Part shown: in pieces, positions 8,514 through 15,391 of the stretch | How the letters are laid out: each line of letters starts with the position of its first letter | Position numbering within the stretch: position 1 is the first letter of the stretch | NCBI GenBank assembly: GCA_946480535.1 | Contig: CAMLKA010000003.1 | Location: 1-38,829, forward strand | Direction of reading: 5' to 3' | Length of the DNA stretch: 38,829 bases | Origin: an uncultured Candidatus Saccharibacteria bacterium | GTDB lineage: Bacteria > Patescibacteria > Saccharimonadia > Saccharimonadales > UBA1547 | The notes under the pieces: generated by a model | Seen by the model: only the letters and a program-made list of their open reading frames with translations | Databases searched by the model: none | Told to the model about the DNA's origin: nothing | Position numbers and translations under genes: made by a program

Positions 8514-9110
8514 TTAAGACTTCGTGATGATTTCGTCGATAAGTCCGTACTTTTTCGCTTCTTCGGCGCTCATCCAAAAGTCACGGTCTGCATCTTTTTC
8601 AACCTTCGAAAGCTTTTGTCCGGTATTCTTAGCGAGAATCTCGTTGAGCTTTTGCTTCAAGAACAGCCCTTCGCGAAGTGTGATTTCTTGATCGCTAATT
8701 TTCCCTTGCGTACCGCTTGATGGTTGATGGATCATAATACGACTGTTTGGAAGCGCGAAACGCTTGCCCTTGGTACCACTTGAAAGCAGGAAGGCGCCCA
8801 TACTTGCCTGGAGACCAATACCGATAGTTTGGACATCAGGTGCAATAAATTGAATTGTGTCGTAGATACCCAGACCATCATACACGCTTCCGCCAGGACT
8901 ATTAATATAAAGCTTAATATCCTTCTTCGGATCTTCATACGCCAAATATAAGAGCTGCGCGATAACAATATTTGCCGTGTGCTCGTTCACCTCTTCGCCA
9001 AGAAAAATAATACGGTCTTTAAGCAATCGTGAATAAATATCGAATGCACGCTCGCCATCGTGTGACTTTTCAATCACTGTTGGAACTAGATAATTTTTTG
9101 GACTACTCAT
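8514..9110 (-). CDS. clpP: ATP-dependent Clp protease proteolytic subunit
   Basis: ClpP is the serine peptidase barrel that degrades proteins unfolded by a Clp ATPase, here presumably the ClpC at 27616-30096. I start at ATG 9110 ([10 protein letters not shown]), which has GAGG 8 nt upstream, rather than the GTG three codons earlier; this gives 198 aa, the usual size. The conserved N-terminal motif is [19 protein letters not shown]. The triad is S103 (LQASMGAF), H128 (MIHQP) and D177 ([10 protein letters not shown]). A perfect CIRCE operator precedes the gene, so HrcA control is expected. The upstream gene is tig, a common arrangement. Confidence 0.97.
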   Translation of the reverse strand: MSSPKNYLVPTVIEKSHDGERAFDIYSRLLKDRIIFLGEEVNEHTANIVIAQLLYLAYEDPKKDIKLYINSPGGSVYDGLGIYDTIQFIAPDVQTIGIGLQASMGAFLLSSGTKGKRFALPNSRIMIHQPSSGTQGKISDQEITLREGLFLKQKLNEILAKNTGQKLSKVEKDADRDFWMSAEEAKKYGLIDEIITKS

Positions 9111-9136
9111 ACCATACACCTCGTTTTCTAAAATCT

Positions 9137-9166
9137 ATTGTACATAAAAATTAGCACTCGGGTCAA
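9137..9166 (-). promoter_or_regulatory. clpP promoter embedded in CIRCE
   Basis: TTGACC (9161-9166) lies in the spacer of the CIRCE repeat and TACAAT (9137-9142) follows after 18 nt. A repressor bound to CIRCE would cover the -35 region. Confidence 0.7.
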
Positions 9167-9177
9167 GTGAGTGCTAA
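9151..9177. promoter_or_regulatory. CIRCE operator (HrcA binding site), clpP
   Basis: The sequence is an exact TTAGCACTC-N9-GAGTGCTAA, the consensus target of the heat-shock repressor HrcA. The arms extend by A/T pairs on both sides (9147-9181). It lies between the tig stop and the clpP start. As an inverted repeat followed by T residues it might also weakly terminate tig transcripts. Confidence 0.95.
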
Positions 9178-9195
9178 TTTTATTTTTCAACAATC

Positions 9196-10500
9196 TTAGT
9201 TGTGAGGGGTGACTTTACCACCATTCAGCTCAACAAGACGTTCAATCGTCTTCTCGGTGATGTAGTGATTAGCAATATCACGGCGAACTTCTGGAGTTTC
9301 AAACTGCTTCAAAACCTCAGGGTTGTTTGCGTATTGGCGCTTGTGCACTTCAACGTGCTCGTCGATTTCAGCGTCGGTCGCGGTGATGTCTTCTGCCTTG
9401 CTCAGTTCATTCAAGACAAGCCCAGCTTGGGTACGCTTTACAGCGGTTGGCTTCACTTCCTTTTCACGCCAGTCATCTTCGTCCTTGAAGTTATTTGCTT
9501 CAAGGTAGGTGTGAAGGTCGACACCGCGGTACATAAGGTTTTGTGCAAAGTCTTGCTCGATTGAACGCATTTGATCAGCAACGAGTACTTCAGGTGCGGG
9601 AACAGTGCTCTTTTCAATAAGCGCGTTAATGAGATCGTCTTTCAGCTTGTCGCCAGATTCACGCTCTTTTTGCGTTGTAATTTCGCTCTTGATGTCTTCT
9701 TTGAGTTCGGCAAGGGTTTCATACTCACCCGCCTTCTTTGCAAGTTCGTCATCTGCCTTTGGAAGGACAAGCTCGTTTACTTTCTTAAGGGTGGTCGTAA
9801 AGACTACCTTTTGACCAGCGAGGTCTTTTGCGTGGTAGTCTTCTGGGAATGAAAGTTCGAGGTCGAATGTTTCACCCGTCTTGTGGCCGATAATACCCTC
9901 TTCAAACCCAGGAATGAATTGGCCTGAACCAATTTTCAGCGTGTAGTCGGTACCAGTACCGCCATCAAATGGCACGTCGTCTTTCTTGCCCACAAAGTCG
10001 ATAACAGTTTCGTCGCCGTCTTTTACTGCGCGCTCAACTTCCTTCTTTTCAGCAAATCCAGTACGCATACGTTCAATAACGTCGTTAATGTCAGCATCGC
10101 TTACGACAACTTCTTCTGCCTTCACGCTGAGCTTCTTGTAGTCACCGAGTTTCACAGGAGGAAGTACTTCAGCCTCAGCGGTAAATTCAAGTGTCTCACC
10201 TGGAACATACTTTTTAATATCAACTGACGGGCGGTCAAGTACTTGGATTTTCTCAGCCAAGAATGCCTCGGCTACTGCCTTGCTAATTGCGTCGTCGAGC
10301 AGTTGTTCTTGCAGCGCTTGTGGTGCAATGTGCTTTGCCGCTACGCTTGCTGGAACTTTCCCTTTACGGAATCCAGGAACCTTAACGGTGTCGCTTAGCT
10401 TTACGAGTGCTACTTTTTCAGCGTCAGCAAGTGCCTGAGTATCCAAAGTAATAGTTAGTTCTACTTTAGTGTCGGATAGGTTTTTTACGGTCGTCTTCAT
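9196..10500 (-). CDS. tig: Trigger factor, ribosome-associated chaperone and prolyl isomerase
   Basis: Trigger factor binds nascent chains at the ribosome exit tunnel. The 434-aa product has the family layout: an N-terminal ribosome-binding domain with the signature GFRKGKVPASV (about residues 43-53, containing the G-F-R-K-G-K loop that contacts uL23), an FKBP-like domain starting near DETVIDFVGKKDDVPFDGG (about residue 160), and a helical C-terminal domain. The start is ATG 10500. No SD is seen; a TGTTATACT box ends 9 nt before the ATG, so the transcript should be nearly leaderless. It lies upstream of clpP, separated by CIRCE. Confidence 0.96.
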   Translation of the reverse strand: MKTTVKNLSDTKVELTITLDTQALADAEKVALVKLSDTVKVPGFRKGKVPASVAAKHIAPQALQEQLLDDAISKAVAEAFLAEKIQVLDRPSVDIKKYVPGETLEFTAEAEVLPPVKLGDYKKLSVKAEEVVVSDADINDVIERMRTGFAEKKEVERAVKDGDETVIDFVGKKDDVPFDGGTGTDYTLKIGSGQFIPGFEEGIIGHKTGETFDLELSFPEDYHAKDLAGQKVVFTTTLKKVNELVLPKADDELAKKAGEYETLAELKEDIKSEITTQKERESGDKLKDDLINALIEKSTVPAPEVLVADQMRSIEQDFAQNLMYRGVDLHTYLEANNFKDEDDWREKEVKPTAVKRTQAGLVLNELSKAEDITATDAEIDEHVEVHKRQYANNPEVLKQFETPEVRRDIANHYITEKTIERLVELNGGKVTPHN

Positions 10501-10509
10501 ATTCTATTA

Positions 10510-10518
10510 AGTATAACA
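10510..10518 (-). promoter_or_regulatory. Extended -10 promoter of tig
   Basis: TGTTATACT on the minus strand ends 9 nt before the tig ATG, predicting a 5' untranslated region of 2-3 nt. No clear -35 box is present. Confidence 0.6.
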
Positions 10519-10546
10519 GAGGTAGAAGTAAGCCGCAAGCGAGCGG

Positions 10547-11836
10547 TTAGTTGTGCAGCTTTTCGATAATCTGGTTTGGAGATAATTTTTCTTCTGTTTC
10601 AGACTCAAGATTCTTAAGAGAATATTCGCCTGATTCAGCGTCCTTTTCACCGACAAACAATAGGTACTTAATATTCTTCTTAATGGCCGTCTTGATTTGT
10701 TTATCAAGCTTGCGGCTCGTGATGTCGACTTCGACATTAAGTCCAGACTGGCGAAGTTCATAGGCAATACGGCGTGCGTCGTCGAGGGCGTCACCGATTA
10801 CGACAACATAGATATCAGTTTTCGAGATATTCTCTGGAAGCAGACCGTGAACGTCGAGGAAGTTTTCAATCATCGTGTTTCCGGGCGCCATACCGACAGC
10901 GCTAATAGGTTCAGCACCGAAAAGCCCAACAAGTCCGTCGTAACGACCGCCCCCAAACAGTGAACGATTATTGTCGGGGTGCGTGTCGAAGACTTCAAAA
11001 ACAGTCCCTGTATAATAGTCGAGTCCGCGCATCAGCGTTGCGTCGAATACCGCTCCATCGACGCCTGCTTTTTCAAGGCCATCAAAGACCGCCTTAATTT
11101 CACCGAGAGCCGAGGCGTGCTGTAATTCTTCTGGCAATGAGGCAATGTCCTGCGCATCGATGATTTGTTTAATTTTCGTAATATCTTCGGCCTGCGCCTC
11201 GCCCAAGATTGCAAGTGCCTGTTCATCAAAATCTTGTTCGGTAATTTTACCGCGGCGATCAAAGAGCTTCGTCATTTGTAGCGCCCCAACAGAATCAAGC
11301 CCGAGGTACTCCGCCATCATATAGTGAATGAACTTTCGGTTATTCACACGAATAACATAGTCGCCCTTCTTGGCGCCAAATTCTTTCAAGATTGTGTCGG
11401 CAATAGTAAGGATTTCAATATCAGCCGCTACCTCATCAACGCCAAAAACATCGACGTTAAGCTGCCAGAATTCGCGCTCCCGACCGCGCTGTGGACGCTC
11501 ATACCTCATGAAGTTAGCAATAGAGAATAAACGGGCTGGGTAAGCAAGCTCTTGACGACGAGCTGCCACCATACGGCTAATAGAAGGAGTCATTTCAGGG
11601 CGAATGGCAACCGTCCGACCTCCACGGTCAGTGAAGACATACGTTTGATCATTGACAAGCTCTTGGCCGCTCTTTGCGGCGTAGATTTCAAGATTTTCAA
11701 GAATTGGCGCACCGTATTCTTCATATCCAAACTGCTCAACAACTCGCTTCCATGTTTCGAAAATATAGTTTTGAACCCGCTTGTCTTCGGGATAATAGTC
11801 GCGCGTGCCTTTATATGGCTGGGAAGATAATGTCAT
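10547..11836 (-). CDS. hisS: Histidine--tRNA ligase
   Basis: Class II aminoacyl-tRNA synthetase that charges tRNA-His, 429 aa. The N-terminus has the KGTRDYYPED signature. Motif 2 is covered by AIRPEMTPS and REFWQLNVDVFG; the histidine-specific motif is MRGLDYYTGTVFEV, followed by GGGRYDGLVGLFG. A C-terminal anticodon-binding domain starts near KTDIYVVVIGDAL. The start ATG (11836) overlaps the TGA of the upstream unknown gene as ATGA, so translational coupling is likely. A TGATATACT box inside that upstream gene ends 6 nt before the ATG and could give a separate leaderless transcript. Confidence 0.97.
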   Translation of the reverse strand: MTLSSQPYKGTRDYYPEDKRVQNYIFETWKRVVEQFGYEEYGAPILENLEIYAAKSGQELVNDQTYVFTDRGGRTVAIRPEMTPSISRMVAARRQELAYPARLFSIANFMRYERPQRGREREFWQLNVDVFGVDEVAADIEILTIADTILKEFGAKKGDYVIRVNNRKFIHYMMAEYLGLDSVGALQMTKLFDRRGKITEQDFDEQALAILGEAQAEDITKIKQIIDAQDIASLPEELQHASALGEIKAVFDGLEKAGVDGAVFDATLMRGLDYYTGTVFEVFDTHPDNNRSLFGGGRYDGLVGLFGAEPISAVGMAPGNTMIENFLDVHGLLPENISKTDIYVVVIGDALDDARRIAYELRQSGLNVEVDITSRKLDKQIKTAIKKNIKYLLFVGEKDAESGEYSLKNLESETEEKLSPNQIIEKLHN

Positions 11837-12396
11837 ATCTGAAGTATATCATCTGTACGCTCCCTTGAACGAATAATGATTGGCCTAAGTGCGGCGGCGC
11901 CAGCGACCAGTGCTAGCTCATCAAACACGCCGCCTGGCCTTCGCTCCGCCAGAAGGGCTAATTGACCGAAGGCATCTTCATTCACTGGTTCGTTGCCAGG
12001 AATATCATAGTACACGCGTAAACTATCACCGCCTGTACTATCAGCAAAAGGCGGAGCTATAACGCGCCGGGCAGCTTCAAGGCCAAGCGAAACATTCAAA
12101 AAAAGCCTCCGATCCTCCAGTTCAATACCGTCGTCAAGCCGAAAGACCGAACGATTATAGTCGTTGATTCGGCGGCGATACCCGCTTAATGTCGCCTCTT
12201 TTTGACTGTATCCATCGTAATAATCGTCTGGGTTATGGAAATACGCGTCAGCAGAAAAAACATACAAAAAACCCGGCAACGAGTGTCGGGTTTGTGTATC
12301 AGTAAGGCGCGCGAGAAGTGCATCGACATTTTCGTCCCGTACCGTGAGACGGATTCTGTGCTCGACCCCAGGTGGATGTTGCTCGGGCGCGTTCAT
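11833..12396 (-). CDS. Conserved-looking hypothetical protein, 187 aa
   Basis: I do not recognise this protein. It is soluble, without signal peptide or membrane segment. It starts MNAPEQHPPGVEHRIRLTV and has an aromatic stretch (FHNPDDYYDGYSQKE, about residues 53-67), charged segments and an alanine- and leucine-rich C-terminal half (about residues 139-170). It ends in a TGA that overlaps the hisS start by ATGA and begins 23 nt after the SpoU methyltransferase stop, so the three genes probably form one unit. No SD is visible. TGCCATACT ends exactly 6 nt before the ATG, as at several other starts here, suggesting a leaderless mRNA. Confidence 0.7.
   Translation of the reverse strand: MNAPEQHPPGVEHRIRLTVRDENVDALLARLTDTQTRHSLPGFLYVFSADAYFHNPDDYYDGYSQKEATLSGYRRRINDYNRSVFRLDDGIELEDRRLFLNVSLGLEAARRVIAPPFADSTGGDSLRVYYDIPGNEPVNEDAFGQLALLAERRPGGVFDELALVAGAAALRPIIIRSRERTDDILQI
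11843..11851 (-). promoter_or_regulatory. Possible internal leaderless promoter of hisS
   Basis: TGATATACT within the last codons of the upstream gene ends 6 nt before the hisS ATG. It matches the spacing seen at other starts in the window, but because it lies in coding sequence it may be chance. Confidence 0.4.
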
Positions 12397-12402
12397 ACTT
12401 AT

Positions 12403-12411
12403 AGTATGGCA
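12403..12411 (-). promoter_or_regulatory. Leaderless-type promoter of the 187-aa gene
   Basis: TGCCATACT on the minus strand ends 6 nt before the ATG at 12396, putting the predicted transcription start at the ATG itself. Confidence 0.45.
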
Positions 12412-12419
12412 CGCTACAT

Positions 12420-12953
12420 TTAGTGGGTCAACCGATGTTGCCTTACCCAGGCATACATTGCAATTCCGGAAGCAACGCCGACATTCACTGAGCGCGTCGA
12501 ACCAAACTGTTCAATCATCACAACTTGATGCGCGCCCTCAAGCATGTCATTCGACAGGCCTGGACCTTCCGTCCCAAATACAAGCACGGCATTTCGTGGT
12601 AACGCTACTGTATGCAGCGGTTCGGCACCATCGACAATATCGAGTGCAATTACATCTTTATTAGCTGTAGCCATGGCCTTGAAAAATTCTTCAGGCGTTG
12701 AATGATACTCAATGTGAAGGTAAGCATCTGTCTTCATCGCACCGCGCTTATTCCACTGCCTGCGACCAATAATATGCACCTTAGCGACATTAAAGGCATT
12801 AGCATTACGAATAATCGTGCCCATATTAAAATCCCGCTCGAGATTTTCAACAGCAATTTCAAGTTCACTACGCGAAGTATCAAGATCCGAACGAATCGCC
12901 TCCAGCGACTGTCCTTTATACTTATCAATGACGTTACGGGTGTCTTCTTGCAT
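12420..12953 (-). CDS. SpoU/TrmH-family RNA ribose 2'-O-methyltransferase
   Basis: A SPOUT-fold methyltransferase using S-adenosylmethionine, 177 aa. The three family motifs are visible: motif 1 FNMGTIIRNANAF (about residues 42-54), motif 2 LVFGTEGPGLS (about 123-133) and motif 3 IEQFGSTRSVNVGVASGIAM (about 147-166), which forms the trefoil knot. There is no separate RNA-binding domain, so whether it modifies tRNA or rRNA cannot be told. It heads the SpoU-unknown-hisS unit. The ATG (12953) has no SD; TATACT ends 6 nt before it, suggesting a leaderless mRNA. Confidence 0.88.
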   Translation of the reverse strand: MQEDTRNVIDKYKGQSLEAIRSDLDTSRSELEIAVENLERDFNMGTIIRNANAFNVAKVHIIGRRQWNKRGAMKTDAYLHIEYHSTPEEFFKAMATANKDVIALDIVDGAEPLHTVALPRNAVLVFGTEGPGLSNDMLEGAHQVVMIEQFGSTRSVNVGVASGIAMYAWVRQHRLTH

Positions 12954-12959
12954 AGTTGT

Positions 12960-12965
12960 AGTATA
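12960..12965 (-). promoter_or_regulatory. Leaderless-type promoter of the SpoU gene
   Basis: TATACT on the minus strand ends 6 nt before the ATG at 12953. The -35 region is poor (TTGTAT or TATTTG at suboptimal spacing). Confidence 0.6.
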
Positions 12966-13011
12966 TCGCTCTCATTACAATACAAATAGATGTTTCTACT
13001 GTAGTGAGAAC

Positions 13012-13056
13012 CGCTGAGCGGTGATGAGTGCCGAAGCACCGCTACACCGCTCAGCG
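13012..13056 (-). repeat. Large perfect palindromic hairpin
   Basis: A perfect 12-bp inverted repeat (CGCTGAGCGGTG with CACCGCTCAGCG) encloses a second hairpin, GTGC-TTCG-GCAC on the minus strand. It lies 35 nt past the stop of the 49-codon gene. There is no T tract on either side, so it is not a typical intrinsic terminator; it may protect or end an RNA, or bind a protein. Confidence 0.7.
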
Positions 13057-13090
13057 TCGTCTCTATGGGAACCGTATCCCCCGCGCCGCA

Positions 13091-13240
13091 CTAGCGCTGT
13101 TTGGGGTCCTTGGGGTTCGGGATGGGTGCGGAGCCGCCGAGGCGGACACGAGCACTGCTCAGGCCCGCCGGGGAGCTGGCCCCCAGCACGCGGGGCTTCG
13201 AGCGATTTTTGCCATCGCGGTCGTTGTTCTTGTCGGCCAT
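13091..13240 (-). CDS. Small basic, disordered protein, 49 aa, unknown function
   Basis: A 49-codon frame starts at ATG 13240 with GGAGGT 5-6 nt upstream and ends in TAG. The product starts MADKNNDRDGKNRSKPRVLG and continues rich in S, G, P, K and R, with no membrane segment or cysteine; it ends NPKDPKQR. The DNA is much more GC-rich than the surroundings. The promoter at 13324-13352 is the closest to consensus in the window and leaves a leader of about 75-80 nt containing a two-part hairpin. The region may instead encode a structured RNA of about 300 nt with this frame as a by-product, but the SD placement argues for translation. Confidence 0.5.
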   Translation of the reverse strand: MADKNNDRDGKNRSKPRVLGASSPAGLSSARVRLGGSAPIPNPKDPKQR

Positions 13241-13323
13241 ACTGGACCTCCGGTGTTGTGTGGATGGGGAGTCCCATAGAGGATGTACATACTCAGAGAG
13301 TAAGACCCTCGATGAGTAATATA

Positions 13324-13352
13324 ATTATAGCATAAGTATTACGCAAAGTCAA
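13324..13352 (-). promoter_or_regulatory. Near-consensus strong promoter
   Basis: On the minus strand: TTGACT (13347-13352), a 17-nt spacer ending in TGC, then TATAAT (13324-13329). Both boxes, spacing and extended -10 are near perfect. It drives the 49-codon gene or a structured RNA. Confidence 0.85.
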
Positions 13353-13374
13353 TCTACTACAGGGGTTGGGGAAA

Positions 13375-13395
13375 CAAAAAAGAGACCGTAGTCTC
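13375..13395 (-). terminator. Terminator after tRNA-Leu(CAG)
   Basis: On the minus strand a GAGAC-TACG-GTCTC hairpin is followed by six T residues, 9 nt past the CCA end of the tRNA. Confidence 0.9.
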
Positions 13396-13404
13396 ATCTT
13401 TGTT

Positions 13405-13491
13405 TGGTGCGGATAAGAGGACTTGAACCTCCACGCCCTTGCGGGCACTAGCACCTGAAGCTAGCGCGTCTACCAATTCCGCCACATCCGC
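13405..13491 (-). tRNA. tRNA-Leu (anticodon CAG)
   Basis: An 87-nt class II tRNA with a long variable arm. The acceptor stem pairs GCGGATG with TATCCGC, and CCA is encoded. The anticodon stem CTAGC/GCTAG holds loop TTCAGGT, giving CAG for CUG codons. The T-arm has GGTTCAAGTCC. It ends in an intrinsic terminator, and its promoter overlaps the stop codon of the upstream oxidase gene. Confidence 0.95.
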
Positions 13492-13535
13492 ATATCCCGT
13501 GCTTACGCAGCACGTCAACACATGCAACAGATGAA

Positions 13536-13544
13536 ATTATAGCA
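13536..13544 (-). promoter_or_regulatory. Extended -10 promoter of tRNA-Leu(CAG)
   Basis: TGCTATAAT on the minus strand overlaps the TAA stop of the GlcD-like gene. It starts a leader of about 40 nt carrying a 6-bp hairpin (13498-13514) before the tRNA. Confidence 0.65.
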
Positions 13545-15138
13545 CACTTGCGCTGTCGAAACTCGAGCGCAGTGAACCCACGAGGGTGCGAAGTTCACCT
13601 GTCTGCTTTACCCCTGGGTTAAGAGTGCCGAAGGGATCAAAAATTGCACGAACTTGTTCATACAGACGAGCATGCGCTTCATCAAGCGTTGCCCAAGCGG
13701 CATTAGCCTTAAGACGACCTTCTGCACCATCGGCAGTAAATGCCCCACCGCATTTATCAACAAGTGCCGCGTAGTCGGTGAGGAGTTTAAAGATTTTTTG
13801 CTTATCCGCTACAGAATCAAGGCTCAAGAGCGGAAAGGCGTTATACACGCCAGCAATGCCATCAAACTCAAGTGGAAGTTCAAGGTGGTGCTTCGTTGCC
13901 AGCTCACCCACAGCAATTTCAAATTCTTCACAGCGATTTACAGGAATAGAGATACCATTAATAATTGGCATCGCAACTTTGTCGTCGCTTGCACTCAACT
14001 GAAGCGTTACGTTGATGCCCGTGAGCGTACGGAAGTCTGCTGGGTCGCGCTCTGTCGAGTCAATTGCACTCATATTTATTTTCTTCAGGAGCTTACGAAG
14101 CTTCTTGAGCTTGTGGTCTTGGGCGCGAGTATTAAAGTCGTTGAAGCGAATGACAACTACAGCCCCAATGTTCTCAACCGAACCAAGCACACTAAATGAT
14201 GTGCCGTTCTTCGCTGCACGCCGCAGTAAAGCACCGTCAATCACCCGCACTTCGGCTGGTTCAAGTTCAAGTACTCGCTCGCTTACATCGCGGCCTGTTT
14301 GAATTGAATCGGCGGTAATGACCGCAAGCGTTTCATCAAGGGCGTAGAACTGCGTTTTCAAGACTGCTTCAGAGATAATGCCAAGTGTTCCCTGGCTTCC
14401 GACGAAAAGAGGTGTCAGGTCAAATGATCCGTCTTTTGCTCGCACTTCAGCGATACGCTTGTAGCCCGTGTTGTCTCGAGTCTTGTCTTCTGCAAGCTGT
14501 TTAATAAGCGTTTCGTTATCCTCAATGAGCCCTTCAAGCTTTCGATAGATTTCACCTTCAAATGTCTGGAGGCCAAGCTTCTTGCTCACCTCGCGGCGAC
14601 TCAGCTTTCCCGTCTCAATAATGTCACCATTTGCAAGTACTACTTCTAGGCGCTTAATCGAATCCGATACACTCCCGTCTGCACCAAGGCTATCATTTGC
14701 AATCGCACCACCTACTGAAACATCACGAATACCGCGATGAGAAGCACCTGGCAATGCAGCGCCTTGCCACTTCAAAGACTCTTCGATATATGACAAAGAG
14801 GCTCCAGGCTGTACGTGTATGAGCTTATCTTTTACCGCAATCTCAAGAATGCCATTCAAGTACTTCGAGGTGTCGACAACAATCCCCTTACCAATTGCAG
14901 CACCCGTCACGTCACCACCATAGCCGCGAGTCGTGACTCCAACAGTGTGCCCCTTTTCGGCAAGCTGCCAAGTAAAACGAGCTACTTTACGGATATCATT
15001 TGTAACGCGTGGAAATGCAACAATCTCAGGAGCAATGCTCAAAATCCCACCATCGGTTGCATAAAGTTTACGAAGCGACTGCGCACTCGACACCTCGCCC
15101 GATAAGTGTTGACTCAGATAGACTGCAATCTTATTCAT
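13537..15138 (-). CDS. FAD-binding oxidoreductase, GlcD/D-lactate dehydrogenase-like
   Basis: A 533-aa flavoprotein of the FAD-binding type 4 oxidase family. The N-terminal half holds the PP-loop region (TRGYGGDVTGAAIGKGIVVD, about residues 71-90), then IHVQPGASLSYIEE and LFVGSQGTLGIISEAV, all typical FAD contacts. The C-terminal substrate-binding domain ends FDPFGTLNPGVKQ, as in glycolate and D-lactate oxidases. There is no iron-sulfur domain, signal peptide or membrane anchor. It probably oxidises a 2-hydroxy acid, but the substrate and electron acceptor cannot be read here. The ATG at 15138 has AAAGGA with 6-7 nt spacing. Two tRNA-Leu genes flank it. Confidence 0.85.
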   Translation of the reverse strand: MNKIAVYLSQHLSGEVSSAQSLRKLYATDGGILSIAPEIVAFPRVTNDIRKVARFTWQLAEKGHTVGVTTRGYGGDVTGAAIGKGIVVDTSKYLNGILEIAVKDKLIHVQPGASLSYIEESLKWQGAALPGASHRGIRDVSVGGAIANDSLGADGSVSDSIKRLEVVLANGDIIETGKLSRREVSKKLGLQTFEGEIYRKLEGLIEDNETLIKQLAEDKTRDNTGYKRIAEVRAKDGSFDLTPLFVGSQGTLGIISEAVLKTQFYALDETLAVITADSIQTGRDVSERVLELEPAEVRVIDGALLRRAAKNGTSFSVLGSVENIGAVVVIRFNDFNTRAQDHKLKKLRKLLKKINMSAIDSTERDPADFRTLTGINVTLQLSASDDKVAMPIINGISIPVNRCEEFEIAVGELATKHHLELPLEFDGIAGVYNAFPLLSLDSVADKQKIFKLLTDYAALVDKCGGAFTADGAEGRLKANAAWATLDEAHARLYEQVRAIFDPFGTLNPGVKQTGELRTLVGSLRSSFDSASVL

Positions 15139-15164
15139 TCCCCGTCCTTTTTCCTATTGGTTCT

Positions 15165-15173
15165 ATCATAGCA
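15165..15173 (-). promoter_or_regulatory. Extended -10 promoter of the GlcD-like gene
   Basis: TGCTATGAT on the minus strand lies about 26 nt before the ATG, leaving room for the SD. The -35 region is weak. Confidence 0.55.
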
Positions 15174-15228
15174 CAAACAGTATGACGCACAGCAACAAAT
15201 GTCACCTCTTTTATTAAGCGCTGTTTTT

Positions 15229-15237
15229 TGCTATAAT
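15229..15237 (+). promoter_or_regulatory. Extended -10 promoter of tRNA-Leu(UAG)
   Basis: TGCTATAAT on the plus strand, 31 nt before the tRNA, preceded by a T-rich spacer. The -35 box is weak (near TTATTA). Confidence 0.7.
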
Positions 15238-15268
15238 TTCTCGAGATGCACCGGCATCCACTCATCAT

Positions 15269-15353
15269 GCGGATGTGGTGGAATTGGTAGACACGCTAGT
15301 CTTAGGAACTAGTGCCGCAAGGCGTGAAGGTTCAAGTCCTTTCATCCGCACCA
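15269..15353 (+). tRNA. tRNA-Leu (anticodon UAG)
   Basis: An 85-nt class II tRNA with perfect acceptor stem GCGGATG/CATCCGC and encoded CCA. The anticodon stem CTAGT/ACTAG holds loop CTTAGGA, giving UAG for CUN codons. The D-arm (GGTGGAATTGGTAGACACG) is nearly the same as in the tRNA-Leu(CAG) 1.8 kb away, so the two probably share ancestry. Confidence 0.95.
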
Positions 15354-15362
15354 GTATTATGC

Positions 15363-15391
15363 AATAACGACTTCAATAGTCGTTATTTTAT
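15363..15391 (+). terminator. Bidirectional terminator
   Basis: A perfect 10-bp stem (AATAACGACT/AGTCGTTATT) with a 5-nt loop and T-rich flank, 9 nt past the tRNA. It is also positioned to stop the convergent pilin-NHL gene, whose TAA touches the stem. Confidence 0.88.

Noticed and set aside
10531..10548. Terminator between hisS and tig
   Set aside because: The hairpin (AACCGC/GCGGCT) is short and lacks a proper T tract, so I do not call it.
13021..13335. 104-codon plus-strand frame and 93-codon minus-strand frame in the 13 kb region
   Set aside because: Neither has an SD; their composition (many W, R, G, S, P) reflects GC-rich DNA read in the wrong frame. The 49-codon frame with GGAGGT is preferred.
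13012..13340. SRP RNA, tmRNA or RNase P RNA
   Set aside because: None of the conserved motifs of these RNAs was found (such as the SRP GGAAGGA-type loop, the tmRNA tRNA-like ends or the RNase P GAGGAAAGTCC element).
13405..15353. Genomic island bounded by the two similar tRNA-Leu genes
   Set aside because: The GlcD-like gene between them has ordinary codon use, there is no integrase or att-like repeat beyond tRNA similarity, and the tRNAs have different anticodons and opposite orientation.
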